Origin: Pirellula sp.
GTDB lineage: Bacteria; Planctomycetota; Planctomycetia; Pirellulales; PNKZ01
Reading direction: 5' to 3'
NCBI GenBank assembly: GCA_013822735.1
Contig: PNKZ01000019.1
Coordinates: 62,001-126,000 of the forward strand
DNA length: 64,000 nt
How positions within the stretch are numbered: the stretch's first letter is position 1; each line of letters opens with the position of its first letter. The translations under genes and the position numbers were made by a program. The notes below the pieces were generated by a model that did not search any database, was not told where the DNA came from, and saw only the letters and a program-made list of their open reading frames with translations. Positions 8,119 through 16,953 of this stretch are shown one piece after another.

Positions 8119-9672
8119 ATGGGCGTCCCGCAGATCGTTATCGTCGGTAGGCCGAATGTCGGCAAAAGCAGTCTCTTCAATTGGCTCGCCAAGAAGCGGC
8201 TCGCCGTGGTCGACGATCGCGCCGGCGTGACGCGCGATCGTATGACGTTTTTGATGTGCGAAAACGACCGCTACTTCGAGTTGGTCGATACCGGCGGAAT
8301 GGGGATCGAAGACGAAGACAACCTGACGGCCCACATCGAAGCGCAGATTGAAAAGGCGGTCGATTCGGCGACGCTGATTTTGTTCGTCGTGGATACGCGC
8401 AGCGGTCTGACGCCGCTCGACATCGAAGTGGCTCGGCGATTGCGCAAGGTCGAAGCGCCGGTGATTTGCGTGGCGAATAAGACCGATGCGATGTCGATGG
8501 ATGCGCTGACGGGAGAATTTCATCAGCTCGCGCAGCCGGTGATCATGCTGACGAGCGTGCATCAGAATCGGGGCCGCGACGAGCTCCTGACGGCGATCGT
8601 CGAAAAGTTGCCCCCTTCCGACGGCGACGATCCTCCGGCCGACGCCGTGATGAAGTTGGCGATCGTCGGACGCCGCAACACGGGGAAGAGTACATTCGTC
8701 AACACGCTGGCCCAGGCCGAGCGAATGATCGTGAGCGAAGTGCCGGGCACGACGCGCGACAGCGTCGACGTGCGCTTCGAACTCGACGGCAAGGCGTTCA
8801 TCGCCATCGATACGCCCGGCGTGAAGCGGCAGAAATCTTTGGCGAATGATATGGAGTTCTACAGCCTGCACCGCGCGCAGCGCAGCGTGCGACGGGCCGA
8901 TGTGGTGCTGATCTTCTTCGATTGCGCACAGCCGATCAGTCGTGTCGACAAGCAACTCACGGATTACGTCGCCGAAAACTACAAGCCGTGCGTGTTCGTC
9001 GTAAACAAGTGGGACCTCTACGCCGGCAAGGTGCCGAGCGATCAATGGGTGACCTACTTGCACGAGACGTTCCGCTCGATGAAGTACGTCCCGATCGCGT
9101 TCGTTACCGGGCAGACCGGCAAGAACATGAAGGCGCTTTTGAATCATTCGCAGATGCTTTACAAGCAATCGATCTCGCGGATCTCGACCGGCGAATTGAA
9201 TCGGCTACTGCGGTATGCGTTGGCGAAGAATGAGCCGCCGCTGTATCAAAGCCGGCGCCCGAAGATTTTTTACGCCGTGCAGGTCGGCTCGCAGCCGCCG
9301 ACGATCGTGCTGTTCTGCAGCGACCCGGCGGCGATTAGCGCCGACTACAAGCGATATTTGCTGACGACGTTTCGCGACCATCTGCCGTTTTCGGAAGTAC
9401 CGATCAAGCTCTATTTGCGACCTGCTCACGCAGGCGACGCCCGCAAGGCGGCGCGCGACGAGCGCAAGCGGCATCACGAAGAAGAGATCGCCGCCGGACG
9501 AATGCCTGCCGGCGAACCGTTTGCCGACGATGATCTCGACGAAGAACTCGAAGAGGACTTCGGCCGCGAGTGGAGCGACGCTGATGCTGCCTCGGCGGCC
9601 GATAAGGCGGAAGCCGCGCCGGACGAAAGCTTCGAACCGGAATGGCGCGGTCTGGATGCGGACGAGGAGTAA
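8119..9672 (+). CDS. der: Ribosome-biogenesis GTPase Der (EngA)
   Basis: 517 residues from the ATG at 8119; a GTG three codons earlier is possible. Der assists assembly of the 50S subunit. Both GTPase domains are intact: G1 GRPNVGKS with DTGG and NKTD in the first, GRRNTGKS with DTPG and NKWD in the second, followed by a KH-like domain ending near YLRPAHAG. The final 80 residues are an acidic, low-complexity tail (DDDLDEELEEDFG) longer than in enterobacterial Der. The divergent repeat-bearing gap upstream and alanine dehydrogenase downstream give no functional link. Confidence 0.97.
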   Translation: MGVPQIVIVGRPNVGKSSLFNWLAKKRLAVVDDRAGVTRDRMTFLMCENDRYFELVDTGGMGIEDEDNLTAHIEAQIEKAVDSATLILFVVDTRSGLTPLDIEVARRLRKVEAPVICVANKTDAMSMDALTGEFHQLAQPVIMLTSVHQNRGRDELLTAIVEKLPPSDGDDPPADAVMKLAIVGRRNTGKSTFVNTLAQAERMIVSEVPGTTRDSVDVRFELDGKAFIAIDTPGVKRQKSLANDMEFYSLHRAQRSVRRADVVLIFFDCAQPISRVDKQLTDYVAENYKPCVFVVNKWDLYAGKVPSDQWVTYLHETFRSMKYVPIAFVTGQTGKNMKALLNHSQMLYKQSISRISTGELNRLLRYALAKNEPPLYQSRRPKIFYAVQVGSQPPTIVLFCSDPAAISADYKRYLLTTFRDHLPFSEVPIKLYLRPAHAGDARKAARDERKRHHEEEIAAGRMPAGEPFADDDLDEELEEDFGREWSDADAASAADKAEAAPDESFEPEWRGLDADEE

Positions 9673-9741
9673 GCCCGCGGGAGCAAAGCGGCCGCGAGCG
9701 CCGCTTCCGAAACCTATCCATGATCTAGAAAGGATGCACGC

Positions 9742-10851
9742 GTGATCATCGGCGTTCCCAAGGAAATCAAGCGCGACGAATACCGGGTGGCGATGTTGCC
9801 CGTCGGGGTGGAAGAACTTACGCGGGCCGGCCATCGCGTGCTCTTCGAAAGCGGCGCAGGGCTCGGCTCGGGCATTCCCGACGAGCAATACGAAGCGCAC
9901 GGCGCGCGGCTGATGAACGACGTCGACGAGCTGTTCGGCACGGCCGACATGATCGTGAAGGTCAAGGAGCCGATGGTCGACGAATGGCCGCGGCTGCGCT
10001 CCGGTCAGATATTGTTCACCTATTTGCACTTCGCGGCCGACCGCAAGCTGACGGAAGAGGTGCTCGCTTCCGGTTGCACCGCCGTGGCGTACGAAACCTT
10101 GCGCGACGACCAAGGCAGGCTCCCGCTGCTGACGCCGATGAGCGAAGTGGCCGGCCGGATGAGCATTCAAGAAGGCGCCAAGTATCTGGAGCGGCCGCAA
10201 ATGGGGCGCGGCATCTTGCTCGGCGGCGTGCCGGGCGTGGCGCCTGCCAACATTGCCGTGCTCGGCGGCGGCGTGGTCGGCGCCAACGCCGCCAAGGTGG
10301 CCGCAGGCTTCGGAGCTAATGTCGGCTTGCTCGACGTCAACATGGATCGCTTACGCTATCTCGACGACGTGATGCCGGCGAACGTTGATTGCCTCTTCAG
10401 CGATCGGCACACGATCCGCGAGCAATTGCAAAAGGCCGATCTCGTGATCGGCGCCGTGCTCATTCCAGGTGCGAAAGCCCCGCGACTGATCGAAGCCGAC
10501 GATCTGAAGCTGATGAAACCGGGGAGCGTAATCATCGACGTGGCGATCGACCAAGGAGGTTGCGTCGCCACGAGCCGGCCGACCACGCATAGCGAACCTG
10601 TGTATATGGTCGATCAAGTCTTGCACTATTGCGTGACGAACATGCCTGGGGCCGTCGGCCGGACGAGTACGTATGCGCTGTGCAACGTCACGCTGCCGTG
10701 GGTCGTGCAAATCGCCAATCGCGGCATCTTGGCGGCTGCGCAAACGCTCAAGCCGGTCGCACGAGCGATCAATATGCACGCCGGAAAGATCACCTATCGC
10801 GCGGTCGCCGATACGTTCGACATGCCGTACGATCCGCGGTTCGAAGCGTAG
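9742..10851 (+). CDS. ald: Alanine dehydrogenase
   Basis: 369 residues. Catalyses NAD-dependent oxidative deamination of L-alanine to pyruvate, and the reverse. GTG start at 9742 after AAAGGA at 9729-9734. Family landmarks are complete: MIIGVPKEIKRDEYRVAMLP at the N-terminus, VKVKEP, the FTYLHFAAD segment with the catalytic His, the Rossmann motif VLGGGVVGANAAKVA near 173-187, and the C-terminal NMPGAVGRTSTYALCN. Length equals the family norm. Confidence 0.97.
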   Translation: MIIGVPKEIKRDEYRVAMLPVGVEELTRAGHRVLFESGAGLGSGIPDEQYEAHGARLMNDVDELFGTADMIVKVKEPMVDEWPRLRSGQILFTYLHFAADRKLTEEVLASGCTAVAYETLRDDQGRLPLLTPMSEVAGRMSIQEGAKYLERPQMGRGILLGGVPGVAPANIAVLGGGVVGANAAKVAAGFGANVGLLDVNMDRLRYLDDVMPANVDCLFSDRHTIREQLQKADLVIGAVLIPGAKAPRLIEADDLKLMKPGSVIIDVAIDQGGCVATSRPTTHSEPVYMVDQVLHYCVTNMPGAVGRTSTYALCNVTLPWVVQIANRGILAAAQTLKPVARAINMHAGKITYRAVADTFDMPYDPRFEA

Positions 10852-10893
10852 CGACGCTGAGCAGTTGGGATTCTGGCGGTCCTTGCGATCTTA

Positions 10894-11940
10894 CTACTCC
10901 TTAGGCAGACGCACCTTCGCCAGATAGATACTGGTTTTCTCTTCGTGTGTCGAATAGTAGCTCACCCAGAGCAGCCCGTCGTGGTCGACGATTCCGGCGT
11001 AGCTCGTATCGCCGGCGCTAGGAAACTCCAATACGGGCCGGAGCGACTTCTCATCCATGCGCGCCACGACGGTCGACCGTTTGTCGCCGTAGAGTCGTGT
11101 GACAGCCCACAGCTTGCCGCTCGGCAGGACGATGAAGTTCGGCCCGCCGATTCGCATGTCGGTCTCGTGCCACGTCCACTTCGTATATGGAGCGAGGCTA
11201 GTACCGAGCCAGCCGAGCTTCGAGCCTCCTTCGCGACGGACCATGGCTAACATCCGGCCGTCGGGCAGGAAGCGAAGCGTCGTTTCGTTGGGATGCCCGG
11301 GCACGTCGAGGTGCGTAATCAGGTCGTACTTCACGCCGTCGGCGCTCTTGTAAAGCTTGAGCTTCCACTCGGCCGGCCCCGGCTCGGCGGGCGTCGTTAG
11401 TTTGGCGGCTTCTTTCGCGGCGGGAGTCGAACGCTTCGAAGCATCGTACGCCGCGCCGTAGCAAACGCCTTCGTGCCACGTGACGCGCCAGAGCCATTCT
11501 CCTTCCCCCAGCACCTTTACGGGGGCGGTCCAAGTCCGGCCGTCGACGGAAAAGGCGACCCGCGGCCGGCGGCCGAGCAGCGTCTTGCCGTCATAAGTCG
11601 ACCCCCCGGCGACGATCATCAGACGATCGTCGGGCGTGACGCTTAGCTTGGGGTCACGCAAATCGATCCCCTGCTCAGTCACTAACGCGGCCGATTCCCA
11701 CACGTCGCCGTCGGTCGATGTGAGTACGCGCAGCGCGCCGTTGCCGCCCACATGATCGTCGGCCTCGCGAAAGGTGCACCAGAAGCGATCGTGCCAACGA
11801 ATGAGATCGGTAAACGCATTGTGCTTTCCCGCATCCCAAATCTTCCTGACCGATACAAGCTCCGGCTCCGCTGCACAGCTGAAACTCGCGCCCCAGGCAA
11901 CAATCGTGAAAACAACGGTCAGCGTGAAGTGTCGGATCAA
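10894..11940 (-). CDS. Secreted sialidase-superfamily (BNR-repeat) protein
   Basis: 348 residues with a signal peptide (MIRHFTLTVVFTIVAWGASF, cleavage near SCAAE). The start is TTG at 11940, chosen because AGGAGA lies six bases upstream. Asp-box-like repeats STDGDVWE, SVDGRTWTA and SADGVKYD mark the six-bladed propeller of exo-sialidase-like proteins, and WHDRFWCTFREADDH near residue 50 fits the blade carrying conserved Arg and Asp. Whether it cleaves sialic acid is unknown; planctomycete members often lie in sugar-degradation contexts. The next gene is divergent across a 377-bp gap. Confidence 0.82.
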   Translation of the reverse strand: MIRHFTLTVVFTIVAWGASFSCAAEPELVSVRKIWDAGKHNAFTDLIRWHDRFWCTFREADDHVGGNGALRVLTSTDGDVWESAALVTEQGIDLRDPKLSVTPDDRLMIVAGGSTYDGKTLLGRRPRVAFSVDGRTWTAPVKVLGEGEWLWRVTWHEGVCYGAAYDASKRSTPAAKEAAKLTTPAEPGPAEWKLKLYKSADGVKYDLITHLDVPGHPNETTLRFLPDGRMLAMVRREGGSKLGWLGTSLAPYTKWTWHETDMRIGGPNFIVLPSGKLWAVTRLYGDKRSTVVARMDEKSLRPVLEFPSAGDTSYAGIVDHDGLLWVSYYSTHEEKTSIYLAKVRLPKE

Positions 11941-11946
11941 CGAAGG

Positions 11947-11952
11947 TCTCCT
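11947..11952 (-). promoter_or_regulatory. Ribosome binding site deciding a TTG start
   Basis: AGGAGA on the minus strand, six bases before the TTG at 11940 of the sialidase-like gene. No ATG or GTG lies at comparable spacing. Confidence 0.7.
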
Positions 11953-12239
11953 GCGAAAGGGCTAACTAGGGGATTACCCCCGGGCCAGAATCGACCTTGA
12001 GCTATGTCAGTAAATTGTGCGAAAATATTGCTCCGCTCGGTCGACACGAATACTATTAGAGCAGCTTGATGGATGCAACTTTCTATTATCCGCCCGAGAG
12101 TTGCCGGCCTGCCGAACGGATTCCTACCTGAGTTCGCCCACCTGTAAGTTTCGAAGTCGCTCGGTTTCGCCCACCGGACGATTTCGCAATGTTTGAGAAG
12201 TAGCCGCTGGTCTCGACCACGGCTAGCCCGCCCGCCTTG

Positions 12240-12264
12240 AGAAACTCGCCGCACGCGAGTTTCT
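12240..12264. terminator. Hairpin in the sialidase/DUF1501 divergent gap
   Basis: AGAAACTCG (12240-12248) and CGAGTTTCT (12256-12264) form a perfect 9-bp stem with a 7-base loop, followed by TGTTCT. It lies 54 bases before the DUF1501 start. It could be a leader attenuator or a weak terminator. The rest of the gap (11941-12317) shows no gene. Confidence 0.35.
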
Positions 12265-12317
12265 TGTTCTCCGCATCGCTCGCAACATCGTCACGCCCCC
12301 CGTTTCGGAGCAGGGAT

Positions 12318-13712
12318 ATGCTCACGTTACTCGGTTCGCGCCTGGCCCCAGGCGCGTACTGCGATCGCATTACGCGTCGCAACTTTCTCACCGTCGGCGC
12401 GCTCGGCGCAGGCGCTTCGGCGTTTACGCTCGCGGATCTCTTCCGCGCGGAAGCGCGCGGGGCGACCGTCAGCGCTCCCGATGCGGGCCCTGTCCGGCGC
12501 AGCGGGCTCGGCCACAAGGCGATCATCAACATCTTCCTGGGCGGCGGTCCTCCCCACCAAGATATGTGGGACATCAAAACGGACGCCCCCGCGGAGATTC
12601 GTGGGCCGTTCGATCCGATTGAGACGCGCGTGCCGGGCCTACAGATCGGCGAGTGCTTCCCGAAAATCGCGGCGATGATGGACAAGTTCGCCGTGATTCG
12701 CTCCGTGGTCGGCGCGAAGGGACCTCACGACGCTGAACAGTGCATGACCGGTTGGCCGAAGGAATCGCTGGCCTTTGTCGGCGGTCGGCCGAGCATCGGC
12801 GCGGCGCTCACGAAGCTGCGCGGGCCGGTCGATCCGTCGGTGCCCGCGTTCGTGGCGCTGGCCGAAGAAACGAAGCACAAGCCGTGGTCCGACGCCGGCC
12901 GTCCGGGCTTTCTCGGCCCTGCTTATGCGGCATTCCGTCCGGAAGGGCCCGGCCTTGCCGACATGAAACGCAGCACGACGATGTCGCTGGAACGGCTTTC
13001 CAGCCGGCGCGATTTACTCAGCCGGTTTGATCACCTGCGCAGCGAAATCGACACTTCCGGCGCGATGAACGCCGCCGATGAATTCGGCCGACGTGCATTC
13101 GACGTTCTGACATCGAGCAAGTTAGTCGACGCGCTCGATCTGTCGAAGGAAGACCCGAAGGTTCTCGCCCGCTACGGCAACGGGCAGCCGTACAGTTTCC
13201 AATACGACGGCGCTCCGACCTGCAACGACCATCTGCTCATGGCCAGGCGTTTGGTCGAGGCCGGCGCCCGTTGCGTGACGCTGAGTTACGGTCGTTGGGA
13301 TGCTCATAGCGACAACTTTGGGCTCGTTCGCGATCATGGCGGCAAGCTCGATCAATGCCTCACGGCACTCGTGCAAGACCTCGACGAACGAGGCATCTTG
13401 GACGACGTGACGGTGATCGCGTGGGGCGAGTTCGGCCGCACGCCGCGCATCAACGCCAAAGCGGGGCGCGACCATTGGCCGAGCGTGAGCTGCGCGATAC
13501 TCGCCGGCGGCGGACTCAAAACCGGCCAAGCGATCGGCAGCACAAATCGGCTCGGCGAATCGGCCGAGGACCGGCCGTGCCACTTCCAAGAAGTGTTTGC
13601 AACGCTCTACCATTCGCTCGGAATCGACGTCAGCAAGGTGACGGTTCGCGACACGGCCGGTCGACCGCAGTATCTCGTCGAGATGCAGCAACCGATCCGC
13701 GAGTTGGTCTAG
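12318..13712 (+). CDS. DUF1501 protein with Tat signal
   Basis: 464 residues from the ATG at 12318, preceded by GGAG and AGGG at 12307-12315. The N-terminus holds a twin-arginine signal, ITRRNFLTVGALGAGASAF, so the protein is exported folded. The body is typical of DUF1501, related to the alkaline phosphatase/sulfatase fold: IIINIFLGGGPPHQDMWDIK-like segment, FPKIAAMMDKFAVIRSV, MARRLVEAGARCVTLSYG and VIAWGEFGRTPRIN. In planctomycetes DUF1501 genes usually accompany DUF1549/DUF1553 cytochrome-like partners; none is adjacent here. Substrate unknown. Confidence 0.93.
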   Translation: MLTLLGSRLAPGAYCDRITRRNFLTVGALGAGASAFTLADLFRAEARGATVSAPDAGPVRRSGLGHKAIINIFLGGGPPHQDMWDIKTDAPAEIRGPFDPIETRVPGLQIGECFPKIAAMMDKFAVIRSVVGAKGPHDAEQCMTGWPKESLAFVGGRPSIGAALTKLRGPVDPSVPAFVALAEETKHKPWSDAGRPGFLGPAYAAFRPEGPGLADMKRSTTMSLERLSSRRDLLSRFDHLRSEIDTSGAMNAADEFGRRAFDVLTSSKLVDALDLSKEDPKVLARYGNGQPYSFQYDGAPTCNDHLLMARRLVEAGARCVTLSYGRWDAHSDNFGLVRDHGGKLDQCLTALVQDLDERGILDDVTVIAWGEFGRTPRINAKAGRDHWPSVSCAILAGGGLKTGQAIGSTNRLGESAEDRPCHFQEVFATLYHSLGIDVSKVTVRDTAGRPQYLVEMQQPIRELV

Positions 13713-13880
13713 CCGCGGGCCGGAATGCCGTTGAATCGGCGACTAATCGCTACGATCCGCACGTTCGTCATCCCGACCCTTCATCGGCCGGTCCCGTGAC
13801 GTAGGGTTGCATGTACCTCAAGTGCCGGGCACAGGCGCCTTGGCCGAGTAGTATCAGGCAACTTCTCACGGCGCGCGGCG

Positions 13881-14945
13881 ATGCGACAATTCCTGGCGGC
13901 GACGATTCTGTTGTTGGGCGTTGACTCTCTCGCGGCGGCCGAGCCCCGCTGGACGCTCGCACTGACGCTCAACAACCAGCGCCTCGAAGCGACGCCCATT
14001 ACATGGACCGATAGCCGAGCGTTTGTTCTGGCCCGCGACGGGCAAATGTACGACTTCGCGACGTCGGCGGCCAAGGATGCCAAGAAGGTGTCACCGACGT
14101 TCCGCGGCTATTCCGCCGCTGAAATGCGCGAGCGTCTCTCGCGCGAACTCGGCAAAGGCTTCGAAGTGACGCACACCGGGCACTATCTCGTAGCACATCC
14201 CAAGGGGCAGAAGAAGGATTGGGCTCCGCGGTTCGAAGAGATGTACCAGCAGTTCGTGCATTACTTCACCATCCGCGGCTTGGCGCCGAAGGAGCCCGAG
14301 TTTCCGCTCGTCGCCATCGTCTTCCCGACGCAGGCCGAGTTTCAACGTTACGCCGCGGCCGACGGTTCGCCGATGGGAACCGGCTATCTCGGGTATTACT
14401 CGGCCCGCACCAATCGGGTCGCACTATTCGATCAACAAGGTTCCGGCGGCGCGTCGGCGGCCAACGCCGATACCGTGATTCACGAAGTCACGCATCAGAC
14501 CGCTTACAACACGGGCGTGCATCGCCGCTTCACAGCGACCCCGCGGTGGTTGGCCGAGGGACTCGGAACGATGTTTGAAGCCCGCGGCGTTTGGAACGCG
14601 CGCACCTATACCAAGCGCGAGGACCGTTTGAATCAGGGCCGGCTGGCTGACTTCCAAGCCAAGCTATCGAAGCGTCCGAAAGGACTTACGGCGGAAATGA
14701 TCGGCAGCGATCGCTACTTCGAGACCGATCCGCCGGGCGCCTATTGCGAAGCGTGGGCCTTCTCGTTTTACCTCGCCGAGAAGATGCCGCGGAAGTATTG
14801 CGACTACCTCGCGCTCACCGCCAAGCGCCCGGCATTTCAGGACTACACGGGCGCAGAACGTCTGAAAGACTTCACCGCCGTCTTCGGCGGCGATCTCAAG
14901 TTGATCGAGGCGCAGTATCTGAAGTTTATGACGGAACTGCGCTAG
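13881..14945 (+). CDS. Secreted HExxH protein (DUF1570-like putative metallopeptidase)
   Basis: 354 residues with a signal peptide (MRQFLAATILLLGVDSLAAA). A short beta region like SHD1 (TLNNQRLEATPITWTDSRAF) follows. The core has the gluzincin pattern: TVIHEVTHQTAYN near residue 196 with the two zinc-binding His and catalytic Glu, and WLAEGLGTMFE about 30 residues later with the third ligand Glu. This agrees with DUF1570 proteins common in planctomycetes. Substrate unknown. It converges on a membrane glycosyltransferase gene 16 bases away. Confidence 0.85.
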   Translation: MRQFLAATILLLGVDSLAAAEPRWTLALTLNNQRLEATPITWTDSRAFVLARDGQMYDFATSAAKDAKKVSPTFRGYSAAEMRERLSRELGKGFEVTHTGHYLVAHPKGQKKDWAPRFEEMYQQFVHYFTIRGLAPKEPEFPLVAIVFPTQAEFQRYAAADGSPMGTGYLGYYSARTNRVALFDQQGSGGASAANADTVIHEVTHQTAYNTGVHRRFTATPRWLAEGLGTMFEARGVWNARTYTKREDRLNQGRLADFQAKLSKRPKGLTAEMIGSDRYFETDPPGAYCEAWAFSFYLAEKMPRKYCDYLALTAKRPAFQDYTGAERLKDFTAVFGGDLKLIEAQYLKFMTELR

Positions 14946-14961
14946 CGCACCGGCGGCCTTG

Positions 14962-16698
14962 CTATTTGCGAACCGTGACGGGGACTTTGACGGCGGTCGC
15001 ACCGGTTGATTTCGGACGATATTCGAGCAATGCTAAGCGATCGAGCGCGTAGACATGGCGCGACGTGCGCACTCCTTGGTCCAGCACTTTGACCTCACCC
15101 TGCGATTCGAAACGGGGTAAGAAATCAATCGACGTCAGGATGTAGTACGGCTCCGACGCGGCCGGGAGAGTAACCTCCTTCGGATCCGCTCCGTTTTTAT
15201 AAGCGTCGCGCGAGTGCCACTGCCGCAGCGGCCGATCCACGTAGAAATGGATCTGTGATTCGGGCAGAAACATCAGATGGACCACGGCATCGGCGGGAAC
15301 TTCGGCCGAAGTGCGCCGTCCGAGTTCGGCTAAGGGACGAAACGAATCATGGCTCGGCATGACCCAGACTTGCACCACGACGAACGCCAAACCGATCGTG
15401 CCGAAGAGCGTGCCGAGTTGCAGCGTCGTGCGACCGCGCATTTCGCAGATAATGGCCAGTGCCGTACCGAGCGCTAGTAGCGTCGCCACCGCGGTGAGCG
15501 CTTCCCAATCGGTCGGGCGTTTCCAAAGCACAAAGCCGACGCCGGCCGCGCCGCTGAGGAGAGTGAGACCCAGCAATTGCGGCAACCAACGATTGGGCGC
15601 GGTCTTGTGACGCTTCACGTATTCGTGCAGGCCCACGGCGCAGGCGACGACAAGCGGCGGCAACAGCGGCATCGTGTAGTGCTTCGCCTTGAAGGTCGAC
15701 AGGCTGAGCAGCAGCATTCCGGGGGTCATCCAGCACGCGAAGAAGAGCCATACCGGCTCGAATCGGATCGTGCCGCGCAGTCGGGAGACGATTGCTCCGG
15801 CGGCATAAGGTGTCCAAGGCAGGAGCATAAACGGCACGAGGTACGCGTAGGCATACCAAGGCTCGCGCTCGCCGAAGGCGCCCTTGAAGCGGCCGAAGTG
15901 ATTGAGCCAAAAGTCTTGCAGGATTTCCGGATCGACTTGATAGGCTGCGATCATCCACGGCACGGTGAGCAAGGCCGCAAAGGCAATGCCGCCCGGGTGG
16001 AAGAGGAATCGCCAGACTTTGCGATCGCGGGCCAGTAGTGCGTAGGCAAAACAGCCGGTGCCGATGAAGGCGGGGCCGAACAACCATTTCACCATGAACG
16101 ACGCCGCGAAGAACCCGTAGAACGCATAGGGAAGCCACCGCGAACGGCTGACGCCGCGCGGACTATCGACCGTCGCCGCGGCGAACGCATACATGCTTGC
16201 CGTAACCGTGGCGCAGAGCAGCATGTCGGCTTCGGCGAGCCGGCCGTTGGTCAGTACCTGCAGCGTGGTGAGTTCGATGAACCCGGCGAGAATGCCGGCT
16301 CGAGCCCCGAACCAGCGGGCCGCCATCGACGCCATGAGTAATGCCGCGGCAATGGAGAACAGTACGTTCGGCGCCCGAACCGCCCATTCGTCGTCGGTGC
16401 CGAAGAGCCACATCGAAGCCGCGATGCTCCACGCCGTCAGCGGCGTGCGGTCGTTAAACGGGTCGCCGGCGATGGTCGGCACGATCCATTGACCGCTCTG
16501 CAACATCTCCTTGGCCGGCGTTGCAAAGACGACCTCGTGAAACGTGAGCACGCGCGCGTCGCCCAAGCGAATGGAAAGTAGCGCGATGCCGAAGAGTGCG
16601 ATCGCGACGGCCCAGCGCCCAGTGAGGCGATAGTCGTCCGGCGAACCTTCAAGGTAGCTCGGTGCCGCAGAAGGCGAAGCGGAATCATGAGGCGACAT
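14962..16698 (-). CDS. Membrane glycosyltransferase, GT39/ArnT-like
   Basis: 578 residues from the ATG at 16698; the frame runs on to 16833 but the extra 45 residues lack membrane character. It has about 11-12 hydrophobic segments. The first periplasmic loop contains FHEVVFATPAKEML and DRTPLTAW, matching the acidic residues of PMT/ArnT enzymes that use polyprenyl-phosphate sugars. Other landmarks are LAEADMLL, the KWLFGPAFIGTG helix and STFKAKHYTMPLLPPL. The C-terminal 100 residues are soluble. The acceptor cannot be predicted. Confidence 0.87.
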   Translation of the reverse strand: MSPHDSASPSAAPSYLEGSPDDYRLTGRWAVAIALFGIALLSIRLGDARVLTFHEVVFATPAKEMLQSGQWIVPTIAGDPFNDRTPLTAWSIAASMWLFGTDDEWAVRAPNVLFSIAAALLMASMAARWFGARAGILAGFIELTTLQVLTNGRLAEADMLLCATVTASMYAFAAATVDSPRGVSRSRWLPYAFYGFFAASFMVKWLFGPAFIGTGCFAYALLARDRKVWRFLFHPGGIAFAALLTVPWMIAAYQVDPEILQDFWLNHFGRFKGAFGEREPWYAYAYLVPFMLLPWTPYAAGAIVSRLRGTIRFEPVWLFFACWMTPGMLLLSLSTFKAKHYTMPLLPPLVVACAVGLHEYVKRHKTAPNRWLPQLLGLTLLSGAAGVGFVLWKRPTDWEALTAVATLLALGTALAIICEMRGRTTLQLGTLFGTIGLAFVVVQVWVMPSHDSFRPLAELGRRTSAEVPADAVVHLMFLPESQIHFYVDRPLRQWHSRDAYKNGADPKEVTLPAASEPYYILTSIDFLPRFESQGEVKVLDQGVRTSRHVYALDRLALLEYRPKSTGATAVKVPVTVRK

Positions 16699-16953
16699 CA
16701 AGCGGCGTCCTTGCCGAAATGCGGAAGAAGCGGGTTCCGCGCCAACACCTTGCCAGGCTTGCAGCCGGCAAAATGCGAAAGCGGGTCGGAAGTATAGCCG
16801 GCACGTCAAATGCGGGTCGAGGTCATTCGCCATGCCGGCAGTCGCTTGCCCGACGCCTCTCGCCTTGGCTATGCTAACTGTCGTGCCGTAAAGAGTTTCG
16901 GCCGTTCCATCGGCACGGTCTAGTAGCCTGCGATTGCCGGGAGATGCTCACTG

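Noticed and set aside
7999-9168. 389-codon open frame antisense to der
   Set aside because: High-GC codon bias in der produces stop-free antisense frames; the product is His/Arg-rich and matches no family.
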